Below, piece after piece: positions 1-7,435 of a stretch of DNA of 64,000 nucleotides; position 1 is the stretch's first letter, and every line of letters begins with the position of its first letter. Position numbers and translations under genes: made by a program. The notes beneath the pieces were generated by a model. That model saw only the letters and a list, made by a program, of their open reading frames with translations, did not search any database and was not told where the DNA came from. The DNA is taken from assembly GCF_034653275.1 (NCBI RefSeq), contig NZ_JAYEES010000002.1, positions 310,001-374,000 of the forward strand, in the 5' to 3' direction. Origin of the DNA: Nitrospirillum sp034653275. GTDB lineage: Bacteria; Pseudomonadota; Alphaproteobacteria; Azospirillales; Azospirillaceae.

Positions 1-161
1 GGCGGCCCTGAAAGGAGCATCGCGGAGGAACTGCGCCCCAGTCGGCCGTAGTTCATGATCCAATCGAAGCCCGTCTTGGCATCGTCCGCTGCCGGATGAG
101 AAATATGCAGCTGCTTCAGGTGCTTGGCGATCTCGGCGATTTCACTGGATATGAGGGTCAT
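1..161 (-). CDS. TnsC/TniB-like AAA+ ATPase, N-terminus only (cut by window edge)
   Basis: On the minus strand an ATG at 161 overlaps the TGA of the transposase gene (ATGA). It opens a frame that runs uninterrupted to base 1, about 53 codons. The visible end reads SSSAMLLSGPP, the usual lead-in to a Walker A loop (GPPxxGKT/S). Position directly downstream of a DDE transposase and translational coupling to it fit the AAA+ regulator (TnsC, TniB or MuB type) that selects targets and activates the transposase. The rest of the ATPase is outside the window, so family assignment rests on the P-loop start and on synteny. Confidence 0.6.
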   Translation of the reverse strand, partial: MTLISSEIAEIAKHLKQLHISHPAADDAKTGFDWIMNYGRLGRSSSAMLLSGP

Positions 162-2170
162 GATGCGCTCCTGCTCGGGTCAATGGCGACGGTAGTGCTG
201 ACGATTTTCCAGGCAGGAGGCGGATCGACCTCCCCAGCGTCCTTAATGGCTTCAGGAATTCCGTCCTCCTGGGCCATCCAGCGCGGCAGGGTTTCCATCT
301 TGTCCGCGAAGTCGACGATTAGGCCGGCCATGCCCTCTCGTGCCGGGTGGCAATAGCGCAAAGCCGTCTTGGCATCCTTGATGCGCTTTGCGTCCAGCAT
401 CCTCACCTCGGCAGCCATCTCCGCCCGGCAGCGCAGCAGGTCCGCCATGGTGACGGCAGCCCCATCCTTGGCCGTCTTGCGGGCCAGTTCGAGGATCAGG
501 CGGTGCTGGTAGAGGGTGAGGCCCCGGGTGTATTCGGGGTCGATAGATGGCGCGGGCTGCCATGCCTGGACGAGAGGATCGAAGAATTCCACCTCACCCA
601 GGTCGAGGGGATCGACTTTCACCTTGATCTTCGTGCCCGCCGGCAGCGCGCCGCGGATGGCCGCGAACCGGGGCGTTTGCCAGATAAGGCGCTTCCATTT
701 GATGCCGTAGCGCTGGGGTGTGCACTCGATCGCCACCCCCGTCAGGCATTTCAATTCAGCGCTCCCCGGCGCCGGCCGTGGAAGGGCGCCGCCCTCCCGG
801 GCCAAGGCCAGGTTCCAGGCCATGGCCGGCGACATGTTGAGGCCGGCGTGCAGGCTCTGGTGATAGTCATCGATGAGCCAGCGGTGGAAGAACCGGACGA
901 AGTCGCGATAGCCGATGCAGGCGCGCTGGGCTGGATCCTCCTTCCTCTCCCGCGCATCGACGGTGTTGCCGGGTAGGGTTTGGACAAACCGGCTGCGCAG
1001 CGTTCCGAACCAGCGCTCGACCCGGCCCTTGTACCAGGGCTGGTCCGGCGGACAGGGGTCGTGGTCAATAAAGAGTGAGCGCAAGGCGTCCAGCAAACTT
1101 TCGCCGGTGAACTCCGCGCCGCGGTCTGTCCGCAGACGCTCGCAGCATCCACCACCCACGTAAGGACACCGGATTTCCGGATACAGCTCTCGGACGTAGT
1201 CCTTGGGCGACAGGGCGTGTCGCAACGCCAGCATGACGCTGAGATAGCTGGGCGGCTCAAAGCCAATGTAGAAGCCGACGACAACGCGGGTGTAACTGTC
1301 CAGGATAACGGTGATCCAGGGGCGTCCCAGCAGCAGGCTCAGCCGCTCATCAAAGAGTATGAGGTCGTTCAGCGTATGATCGACCTCCCACACCTCGTTC
1401 ATCCGGGTCGGCCGTTTCCCCACGGTGACCGAGGCGAAGGCGCGACGGGCGGCCCGCCGGCCTTTCTCCATCACTACCTGGGTATAACGGCAGAGCCCCC
1501 AACACGCCCGGTAGACGGTCATCTCGCCTACTTCCGGGATCTGCTCGTCGAATTGTTCGTTGTGGGAAGCGATTGTGGCGTTTACGGCCCGGTAGGCAGC
1601 GGCAATGGGGGCGTTGCCATCCACGAGGTGCTCATGGATAGCCGCCATCATTAAGGACTGGGCGACCGGATGCAGCCTGGGCTCCCGACGGCCACGCCGC
1701 TGCACAAGAGGAACCAGTGCCTGCAGCGACCGCCCGTGCCGCATCCACGTCGCGTGCCAGCGGCGTACCGTTCGCTCACCGGGGGGAGATCGATCATCCT
1801 GCCGGTCCGCGACAAGGGCCAGGGCCAGCGCGGCATTTTCGGATCGTGTCCCTGAGGGCAGCGCATCATAAGCCCGGACATACTCGTAGCATTTCCGAGC
1901 GAGAGACTGCTGGCGGGAGGAATAGGCGGCGAAAGCGATGGTGATCAGCCGCGCCCGCTCGGCGGCCGCCGTCAGCTCCCGCTCCACCGGAATCACCAAC
2001 CGGCCGATCGCATGGAGTTCATTGAACCGTTCAAGCGACAAGGATCGCGGCGTCAGGAAGGTGTCCGAACGCAGCAACACCCGCTCCTCCCCGACGGACC
2101 GCACCGTCATCGGCTCCGCGTCCAAGTAGAGCGGAAGGCCGGGCTTCACGGAGGCAAGCTCATTGCTCAT
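158..2170 (-). CDS. TnsB/TniA-type DDE transposase
   Basis: This 670-residue protein has the layout of TnsB/TniA/MuA transposases: an N-terminal DNA-binding part, an rve-type integrase core and a C-terminal beta-barrel region. The catalytic triad is visible as D264 (EVDHT), D349 (TDRGAEF) and E385 (GRVERWFG). The 35-residue gap between the second Asp and the Glu is the classic DD(35)E spacing. It would cut and join the 3' transposon ends. Its ATG overlaps the upstream tnsA-like gene by 11 nt and its stop overlaps the tnsC-like start, so the three are one operon. No frameshift or missing catalytic residue is seen. Confidence 0.9.
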   Translation of the reverse strand: MSNELASVKPGLPLYLDAEPMTVRSVGEERVLLRSDTFLTPRSLSLERFNELHAIGRLVIPVERELTAAAERARLITIAFAAYSSRQQSLARKCYEYVRAYDALPSGTRSENAALALALVADRQDDRSPPGERTVRRWHATWMRHGRSLQALVPLVQRRGRREPRLHPVAQSLMMAAIHEHLVDGNAPIAAAYRAVNATIASHNEQFDEQIPEVGEMTVYRACWGLCRYTQVVMEKGRRAARRAFASVTVGKRPTRMNEVWEVDHTLNDLILFDERLSLLLGRPWITVILDSYTRVVVGFYIGFEPPSYLSVMLALRHALSPKDYVRELYPEIRCPYVGGGCCERLRTDRGAEFTGESLLDALRSLFIDHDPCPPDQPWYKGRVERWFGTLRSRFVQTLPGNTVDARERKEDPAQRACIGYRDFVRFFHRWLIDDYHQSLHAGLNMSPAMAWNLALAREGGALPRPAPGSAELKCLTGVAIECTPQRYGIKWKRLIWQTPRFAAIRGALPAGTKIKVKVDPLDLGEVEFFDPLVQAWQPAPSIDPEYTRGLTLYQHRLILELARKTAKDGAAVTMADLLRCRAEMAAEVRMLDAKRIKDAKTALRYCHPAREGMAGLIVDFADKMETLPRWMAQEDGIPEAIKDAGEVDPPPAWKIVSTTVAIDPSRSAS

Positions 2171-2813
2171 CGCCGCCCTCCCATTGCCGGATCAGGGTTT
2201 CGGGGGTGAGCACCACATCGAGGTCGAAGGTCAATGTGCCGTCGCGGCAGAGGGCCAGAATGTCGCGCCGGGGATCCAAGCTCCGGCTGAACCCCAGCAA
2301 GGCGCCAAAGGCCTTCCCACTGGCCACGCCCAGCATCAGCTGCAGGCGGTTGCGCGGCTCCACTGTGTGGCCCCGCGTGTTGAGCAACAGCGCGATGTTG
2401 GCCAGCCTAGCGCGACTGGAGCGCTCGTCCTGAATGTAGGCATGAGCTCCATCCAATCCGAGGCGGATCGCCAGCGCACGCAGCGGCTCCAGGTGCGGGT
2501 CAGCCTCTTCCCGGTTGCGGGCCAGCAGCACCAGGCGGCGACCCCGGCACCGGTTTCCGATAACGACATTCGCGACCAGCTGGCGAGGAACCCCAAAGTC
2601 GCCCGCCGGCAGTGGGGGGCGACCCTCAAGGAATTCCGCCGACGGATCGGTCTCTAAGTCCCGGAGGGCGCTGACCTCCAGCCACGTGTAACAGGAGAAC
2701 GCACGGCCAGCTTTGACGCTGGCGAAGCGCTCTTTCAGATTGAAGGGCAAGCCTCTTCCCCCACGCCCGCCGGGGCGCGTTTTGGGGAGGGAGGCCGCAG
2801 ACGATTTGGCCAT
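2160..2813 (-). CDS. TnsA-like endonuclease candidate
   Basis: A 217-residue protein starts at an ATG preceded by a strong GGAGGAG ribosome site about 6 nt away. It is the first gene of the transposition operon, the position of TnsA, which nicks the 5' ends in Tn7. The segment YTWLEVSALRDLETDP followed by GDFGV resembles the E...PDF part of TnsA-type nucleases (E46, D72). Where these nucleases usually carry an ExK or VEVK-like strand, this protein has LVLLARN, so the canonical lysine is not obvious. It may be a divergent or catalytically altered TnsA, or another small accessory protein. Position, size and the partial motif support the call, but similarity by eye is weak. Confidence 0.55.
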   Translation of the reverse strand: MAKSSAASLPKTRPGGRGGRGLPFNLKERFASVKAGRAFSCYTWLEVSALRDLETDPSAEFLEGRPPLPAGDFGVPRQLVANVVIGNRCRGRRLVLLARNREEADPHLEPLRALAIRLGLDGAHAYIQDERSSRARLANIALLLNTRGHTVEPRNRLQLMLGVASGKAFGALLGFSRSLDPRRDILALCRDGTLTFDLDVVLTPETLIRQWEGGDEQ

Positions 2814-3277
2814 CTCGGCTCCTCCTGTTGCGGAGGACCGGCAAAACCTCTCCCGTTACGGCTTGAACAGATAGACGCACTGCGCTATCTTCAAGACGTT
2901 CGCTTGCACGGGTAAGGGCTGTACCAATCCCGGAATATGTGAGTGCAAAGAAAGCCCTGAGGTTTCGTTGCCGCGAAACCTCAGGGCTTCTTAATTTCTG
3001 GCATCATCGCATGATGGCCTCCTCCAGATTCACCTGAACTATAAATGATCCTGAATTCTCGGATAGATTCAAGATTTTATTTCATGTACCAAAATATTTA
3101 CAGAAATAGCAAGCTACCATAGGTTAATCTGTGCTTGATAGAAATTTAATACGTTGTGCGAACATTCGATTCATAGCTCATATTTACTGAGCTACCGCGA
3201 GTTATTCTGTCCTTATTCCGCATTCTTCTAATTAAAACAATACACACTCATTCCACGACACCCAGGATATTTCAGAA
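2814..3277. other. AT-rich intergenic region with one hairpin
   Basis: No gene was found. Bases 2814-2950 contain the leader of the transposition operon. Bases 2990-3270 are clearly more AT-rich than the surroundings, which fits cargo or acquired DNA. Apart from the hairpin at 2952-2989 no repeat array, tRNA or clear promoter could be assigned. Confidence 0.6.
2952..2989. terminator. Perfect 16-bp stem hairpin, probable bidirectional terminator
   Basis: AAGCCCTGAGGTTTCG at 2952-2967 pairs perfectly with 2974-2989 across a six-base loop. On the plus strand it is followed by CTTAATTTC, and on the minus strand by TCTTTGC, so it resembles an intrinsic terminator usable in either direction. No gene ends just upstream on the plus strand. 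It may insulate the transposition operon or be a leftover terminator of the target site. Confidence 0.6.
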
Positions 3278-3643
3278 CTATCGCGGCTTCACTCCCCGCC
3301 CGGATACTGTGAGCCGGCGGTAGGTATCCACGTGCTGTGAGATAAACCTGCTGCAGGCGTCGTGGCTGTTGAACACCTCGAGCGACATCATCAGCCCCAG
3401 CCGCTGGGCGATCGCCCGGGCAAAACGGAGCTGGGCCCGGGAAGGCGGCTTGAAGTCCCGGACCAGCGCGGCCAGCAGCACCTCGGACAGCACCTGGCCA
3501 CCGTCCTGTACGATGAGAGGAATCCCGGCGTTGACCTGGCGGGCCACGGCCTCGGCAACCGTCCGCTGGATAGGGATTTCCACGGTCACGGTATCGATCA
3601 CCAGCAGCGCCATCTCGACGTCGGCCTGTGCTTCCGAGCCCAT
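3278..3643 (-). CDS. Hypothetical protein
   Basis: This is a 121-residue protein of unknown function. The open frame extends upstream to 3913, but that part runs antisense through the XRE gene. I place the start at ATG 3643 because CGGGAGG lies 8 to 9 nt before it. The protein begins MGSEAQADVEMALLVID. It contains a plausible helix (RTVAEAVARQVNAG) and a basic C-terminus and has no motif I recognise. It is divergent from the XRE regulator, with about 80 nt between the starts, so the two may share a regulated promoter region. Confidence 0.55.
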   Translation of the reverse strand: MGSEAQADVEMALLVIDTVTVEIPIQRTVAEAVARQVNAGIPLIVQDGGQVLSEVLLAALVRDFKPPSRAQLRFARAIAQRLGLMMSLEVFNSHDACSRFISQHVDTYRRLTVSGRGVKPR

Positions 3644-3724
3644 CGCCTCGCCTCCCGAAAGGTCAATTCGCCCTATTAGGACAGTACGGCCTATTCGCTG
3701 GACCGGGAAGCGAAGAGGCGGCGC

Positions 3725-3982
3725 GTGGGCAACCGGGACAGGCATGGCGAGGAGTACCGTCGTATCATCTACGGCTTGATCGCATGCCGCAGAGCCCAGG
3801 GCCTGACCCAAGGCGAGGTGGCCCAGCGCATGGGCACTGACCAGTCCCAGCTCTCCAAATTCGAGCGCTCCGAGCGCCGGCTCGATGTCCTGGACTATGT
3901 CCGGTATTGCCAAGCCCTGGGGATGGCGCCTGGCGCCTTCCTCGACCAGTTGATGACGGACCTCACCGGCCCCAAGCGCTGA
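3725..3982 (+). CDS. XRE-family HTH transcriptional regulator
   Basis: An 85-residue protein consists of little more than one helix-turn-helix: GLTQGEVAQRMGTDQSQLSKFE, the classic Cro/C1-type turn and recognition helix, followed by RRLDVLDYVRYCQALG. The start is GTG 3725, with an AGAGG ribosome site just upstream. It is divergent from the unknown gene at 3278-3643 and lies in probable transposon cargo. It likely binds DNA as a dimer to control its own region. The 3' end touches an imperfect repeat shared with the recombinase gene downstream (3973-4046). Confidence 0.85.
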   Translation: MGNRDRHGEEYRRIIYGLIACRRAQGLTQGEVAQRMGTDQSQLSKFERSERRLDVLDYVRYCQALGMAPGAFLDQLMTDLTGPKR

Positions 3983-4046
3983 CCCCCAGGCGGTAGTACC
4001 GCGCCCCCCGGTGACATTGTCCCGTCACAGCTCGGCATCAGCACAT
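3973..4046. repeat. Degenerate copy of the recombinase 3' end (direct repeat, left)
   Basis: This stretch aligns with 5544-5618 over about 75 bases with one 3-base gap. Both share AAGCGCTGA, GGTGAC.TTGTCCCG and CACAGCTCGGCATC. Read on the minus strand it encodes DAEL-stop-RDNVT, whereas the intact recombinase has DAELWRDNVT (TGG changed to TGA). It is therefore either a decayed recombinase tail or one side of an attachment-site pair flanking the gene at 4298-5545. Confidence 0.6.
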
Positions 4047-4297
4047 AACTTCATGCTGCATATCCCCAGCTTCGGCAGCAGGGCCCTTGGCGGCAGATGA
4101 GGGGACCGCCGGAGTGCAACGTTATCCGCAAAAGGACAAAGAACTGACGCTTGCCGGCTCAGCTTGTTCAATTTACGATTTTACCTACGGGTGTGGTGAC
4201 ACCCGGTCATCGCGACGAAGGCTTCCGGCCATCCCTGAGCAATCGGGACCGTACCCACTTCCGTGCGGGTCGGCTTTACATTGTCATGGAGGAAGCC

Positions 4298-5545
4298 ATG
4301 CACCAGTACACCTACCGTCTCCTTACCGACTCCGCTGCCAAAAAGAAGGCAAAGAAGCTCGTAGAGATCGTTGAGTTGATGGGCTTTGATCTTAAATTGT
4401 CTCGCGCCCAGGAACTGGTGGCCGGGCTGATGGGCTACGACAACTGGGCAGAGCTGGTCCAAGTCACGCGCAAAACACCGGAACAGGGTGTTCCTGACCA
4501 GATGTTGACGCCTGAGGACGCCACGGCTCGCCAAAAGCATCAGATCGCGCTTCTGGTCGCCGGATTCAGCATCGACGAGAGCAACGCTATCGGCATCCTG
4601 GAAGCACTGGCCCCCACCGGCAACGTCATGAGCCTTCACTGGCCATCTGTCGATAAGCTGGATCTAAGGCTGACTGACGAAGATGCCGCTTGGCTTGATG
4701 CCTCCATGGAATTGGTCCAAAAGTTCGATGCCGCCGTACGGCCTCTCTATAAAATGCCTCCCGCCCCAATATACAACGATGATACCAAGCGATTGACCCG
4801 GATAGGGGTGGAGATCACAGTTCCAGGGAAAAGAAAACTGGTGGTTCGAAACACACGACCCGACGATATTATCGACTGGGTCGCCGCTTGCTTTCCTCCT
4901 GAATTCCCGTTGAACGGGGAGATGCGAGCAGAAGTTGCTGCGAGGGCGGAAGAGGCATGTCAGATATTCCTCGAGCTGGATGGCCGTATTCGCGCTCTGG
5001 GCGCTGCTCCGATGCTGGCGTCCATCGACCGGACGTTCTTAATGCTCCATCGTGCTAGGGTTTCGGAAGATACGCCGCACTTCACCGCTCTCTGCCCCGA
5101 GCCCCGGCTCAATATTGGGTTTGACTTACCTTACTTCTCGTTCGCGCCAGAAAACAAATGGAACGCGTCCCGAGCGCTTTCCCTACAGCTCGCCCTGCGG
5201 CGGGAGTTTCTGGATGCTGGCTGGACTGGTGAGGGACAAGAATGGCGGGTCACTTTCCGGGAGGGGAATTATTCCAAGGAAGAACTTGTCGTCCGCGCCG
5301 ATTCGTCCGGGGCAGCCTGGGCCTGGGTGGCTGCGGCACGGGCGGCGCTGCGCCTGACTAAGCACCAGACGATCCGAGTGATTTCCCTACTGTCCATTGT
5401 TGGGCCAGACGGCGCCGTTGACCCGCACCAGGCACTCCGTTCGGCTAGCGAAGAGGCGATCATTCGACGGGGTAAACTACTCAAGGCTGACAGCCTGCGC
5501 GTACGCGGCCCTTGGAAAACGATAGCCACAAACAGCATACAATAA
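4298..5545 (+). CDS. Hypothetical cargo protein with glyoxalase-superfamily-type N-terminal motif
   Basis: A 415-residue protein of unknown function. The frame is open from 4151, but ATG 4298 has GGAGGA immediately upstream, and in-frame ATG 4286 is the next alternative. Residues 15-50 (KKLVEIVELMG...SRAQELVAGLMGYDNWAEL) resemble a short helical motif often seen at the start of plasmid and island proteins named glyoxalase superfamily protein. The remainder has no recognised domain. It is flanked by two imperfect 75-bp direct repeats, one of them the 3' end of the adjacent recombinase gene. This suggests the gene arrived as a small site-specifically integrated unit. It converges with the recombinase. 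Confidence 0.7.
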   Translation: MHQYTYRLLTDSAAKKKAKKLVEIVELMGFDLKLSRAQELVAGLMGYDNWAELVQVTRKTPEQGVPDQMLTPEDATARQKHQIALLVAGFSIDESNAIGILEALAPTGNVMSLHWPSVDKLDLRLTDEDAAWLDASMELVQKFDAAVRPLYKMPPAPIYNDDTKRLTRIGVEITVPGKRKLVVRNTRPDDIIDWVAACFPPEFPLNGEMRAEVAARAEEACQIFLELDGRIRALGAAPMLASIDRTFLMLHRARVSEDTPHFTALCPEPRLNIGFDLPYFSFAPENKWNASRALSLQLALRREFLDAGWTGEGQEWRVTFREGNYSKEELVVRADSSGAAWAWVAAARAALRLTKHQTIRVISLLSIVGPDGAVDPHQALRSASEEAIIRRGKLLKADSLRVRGPWKTIATNSIQ

Positions 5546-5618
5546 GCGCTGATCCCCTGTGCGTTAGTCGACCAGCCCCTCGGTGACGTTGTCCCGCCAC
5601 AGCTCGGCATCGCGCACG
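5544..5618. repeat. Recombinase 3' end, right copy of the 75-bp direct repeat
   Basis: This is the partner of 3973-4046. It spans the stop codon and last ~18 codons of the tyrosine recombinase gene. Integrases whose own 3' end is the crossover region can leave such partial duplications, so these two repeats may be attL/attR-like sites around the 4298-5545 gene. Divergence between the copies implies the event is old. Confidence 0.5.
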
Positions 5619-6577
5619 TAGCGGCGGGCGGCGTCATAGGAGCGATGGCCGGTCTGGCGCATGATACGATCAATGGTGGCGCCGCGGATGGCGGCGGAGG
5701 TGGCCAAGCCGGCGCGCAGGCTGTGGCCGGAGTAGAGCGCGGGATTGAGGTCGGCACCTGCCGCCAAGCGCTTCAGCAGCCGCCCAACGAAAGCGTCGGC
5801 CAGCCGCTCCCCGGTGACGATGCCAGACTTGCGAATGCGCACGAACAGCGGCCCCATCTCGGCCGAGCGTACCTCCAGCCAGGCTGCCAAGGCGCGGCGG
5901 ACGCAGACGGCAGGATCGACCGCCTGGTGGATGGCCACCCGCCGCCCCTCCCCCACCTGGTCAGTCTTGGAGCGACGGAACAGCACCGTCACCCCCTGGG
6001 GATGGATTTCCACGTCCGCCCGGTCCAGGGCCACCAGCTCCGACCGGCGGGTGGCGGCACCGAAGCCCAGCAACAGCAGGGCGCGATCCCGCCGCCCGGC
6101 TGGATTGTCAGGGAGCCCCGTCACCATGGCTTTCAGGAACAGCGGCAGCACCGGGGCCGCCTGCCGGCGGGGCGCCCGGCCCTTGGTGCGCTCGATGCCG
6201 CGCATGATGGCGGAGATGCCGGGATGGCGCACGTCCAGCGCCAGGCCGCCCAGGCGATGGGCGGCGATGATGGCGGCCAGGTGGACCCGTAGGGTGGACA
6301 CCGCCAGGCCGCGGTCGGCCGCTGCCGTGAGATAGAGCCCCACCACCACCGGGTCGCCGCTGACCGGCAGGAAACCCAGCCCCCGGCACCAGGTGGTGTA
6401 GGCCGCCCAGGCCTTGCGGTAGGCCAGCCGGGTATTGTCGGCACGGGCATGGGCGGCATAGACGGCGGCCCGACCGGACAGCGCCGCCAGATCGGCCGGA
6501 TCACGCCCAGCCGCCGGCACCTGCAGTTGCCCGAACAGGCCGGTTTCCAGACTGACGAGGGCGGGCGGCTCGGCCAT
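5564..6577 (-). CDS. Tyrosine-type site-specific recombinase/integrase
   Basis: A 337-residue protein of XerC/D and phage-integrase type. The N-terminal SAM-like DNA-binding part includes NTRLAYRKAWAAYTTWCRG. The catalytic part shows the first Arg in AATRRSELVAL, then HSLRAGLAT (HxxR), TGHRS (His/Trp position) and the nucleophile Tyr in RRYVRD. All expected catalytic positions are present, so it should be active. The start ATG 6577 has no obvious ribosome site, and GTTAACGC lies upstream. It probably moves the small cargo gene beside it or served as an integron-like recombinase. It is convergent with the cargo gene, and its tail is duplicated at 3973-4046. Confidence 0.9.
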   Translation of the reverse strand: MAEPPALVSLETGLFGQLQVPAAGRDPADLAALSGRAAVYAAHARADNTRLAYRKAWAAYTTWCRGLGFLPVSGDPVVVGLYLTAAADRGLAVSTLRVHLAAIIAAHRLGGLALDVRHPGISAIMRGIERTKGRAPRRQAAPVLPLFLKAMVTGLPDNPAGRRDRALLLLGFGAATRRSELVALDRADVEIHPQGVTVLFRRSKTDQVGEGRRVAIHQAVDPAVCVRRALAAWLEVRSAEMGPLFVRIRKSGIVTGERLADAFVGRLLKRLAAGADLNPALYSGHSLRAGLATSAAIRGATIDRIMRQTGHRSYDAARRYVRDAELWRDNVTEGLVD

Positions 6578-6880
6578 GGCGTTAACGCGATATGAATGAA
6601 CCCAAAGGCGACGATCGCATTAAAGCACGATAAAGCTACTTATCGGACCTAAACCGAGATGGCGTCTTTTGGCCGCCCTTCCAGCGATGATCCGCCATCG
6701 GACCCGATCCTTAAGCGCGAACCAGGGTGCCCCCCTTCACGTTGGGCCCGGGTCCCGACAGACGCTTCGGCAGGCGGTCACCGGCAGCCCCCCGCGCCTG
6801 CACGACGCGGGAAGAGGCGTGCATAAATTATCCCCGCACCCTCTCTGGCCACACCGAAATTCCCCAGCGATTTCAACGCT
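6578..6880. other. Intergenic region upstream of the recombinase
   Basis: There is no convincing gene. The first ~70 bases are AT-richer (ATTAAAGCACGATAAAGC) and probably hold the recombinase promoter. The rest shows neither coding bias nor repeats. Confidence 0.5.
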
Positions 6881-6949
6881 TGGCCACTTTATGTGATGGA
6901 GGTTTGGCCATCTTATGCGTTGGATGGCCACTTTATGTGTTGGGGGACA
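6881..6949. repeat. Three 19-bp direct repeats at a probable transposon end
   Basis: Copies are at 6881-6899 (TGGCCACTTTATGTGATGG), 6905-6923 (TGGCCATCTTATGCGTTGG) and 6925-6943 (TGGCCACTTTATGTGTTGG). The last runs into GGGACA ending at 6949. Repeats of about 19-22 bp next to a TGT/ACA tip are the binding-site pattern of TnsB/TniA transposases, and multiple end repeats also occur in IS21. No IS21 genes are present, while a TnsB-type gene lies inward. Confidence 0.65.
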
Positions 6950-6983
6950 ATCGTCATTAAGAAAATCAAAAAATAGAAATGAT

Positions 6984-7012
6984 TTGACAACGCTGTCAAC
7001 GCAACTATTAAT
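6984..7012 (+). promoter_or_regulatory. Sigma70-like promoter overlapped by a LacI-family operator
   Basis: TTGACA (6984-6989) is a perfect -35, followed by 17 bases and ATTAAT (7007-7012), with TATTAA one base earlier. The -35 is embedded in TTGACAACGCTGTCAA (6984-6999), a near-perfect palindrome with a central CG, as in LacI-family operators. It lies about 440 nt upstream of the TonB receptor and 35 nt from the transposon-like end. The LacI regulator encoded after the receptor is the obvious ligand-sensing repressor. Confidence 0.65.
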
Positions 7013-7166
7013 AACAGGGCTGACACCCGGCAGGTCCCCGCCTGCCGCTCGCGACCCAATCGCGGGCGGCGCGATGGGGAGATTTGTAAATAATATATCG
7101 CCGGCGCTCAGTAAGGTTGAGCCTAAGTCTCAGTAAAAAATAAATACAACTCGGGAGGATAGAGAC

Positions 7167-7220
7167 ATGAGCGCGCAAGAAATCCGCCGACCCTGTCATG
7201 GACATACACACTACAGTTAG
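7167..7220 (+). CDS. Possible 17-residue leader peptide
   Basis: ATG 7167 follows CGGGAGGATAGAGAC, one of the best ribosome sites in the window, and opens a 17-codon frame ending TAG at 7220. The peptide ends CHGHTHYS and is His-rich for its size. It lies in the 5' leader of the TonB receptor transcript, between promoter and receptor. It could be a regulatory leader or a chance frame. No attenuator structure was proven. Confidence 0.35.
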   Translation: MSAQEIRRPCHGHTHYS

Positions 7221-7435
7221 CACTGGCTGACCTTTCCCGGTAACGGGAGGGGACGGGGTTCAGCCGACTGTCAGATCGGCATACCCCTATTCCAGTATCA
7301 GGTAGATCCGTCGCGACCGGACAGCAGCGCTGTGCCGTTCCCTGGCGCGCACCCTAAACCGTGGGTTGCGGGCGGGAACCGTGGCCAGCGGCCGGGCCCG
7401 CGCATCCACGAATACCCCCCAGGGAGGGAACTCGC

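Larger units (their letters stand above)
1..6949 (-). mobile_element. Proposed Tn7/Tn5053-like transposon, one end visible
   Basis: A leftward tnsA-like, tnsB-like, tnsC-like operon starts at 2813 and leaves the window at base 1. About 4 kb of probable cargo lies to its right: an XRE regulator, two unknown genes and a tyrosine recombinase. The proposed terminus is at 6949, where three 19-bp repeats stop at GGGGGACA; read inward on the minus strand this begins TGTCCCCCAACACATAA. A TGT...ACA terminus with adjacent short transposase-binding repeats is typical of Tn7 and Tn5053/Tn402 families. The other end and target duplication are outside the window, so the boundary is inference. The repeats could instead be the end of a lost IS21-type element. 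Confidence 0.45.

Noticed and set aside
3644..3913. Upstream extension of the hypothetical gene at 3278-3643
   Set aside because: It runs antisense through the XRE regulator, and a good ribosome site supports the internal start at 3643.
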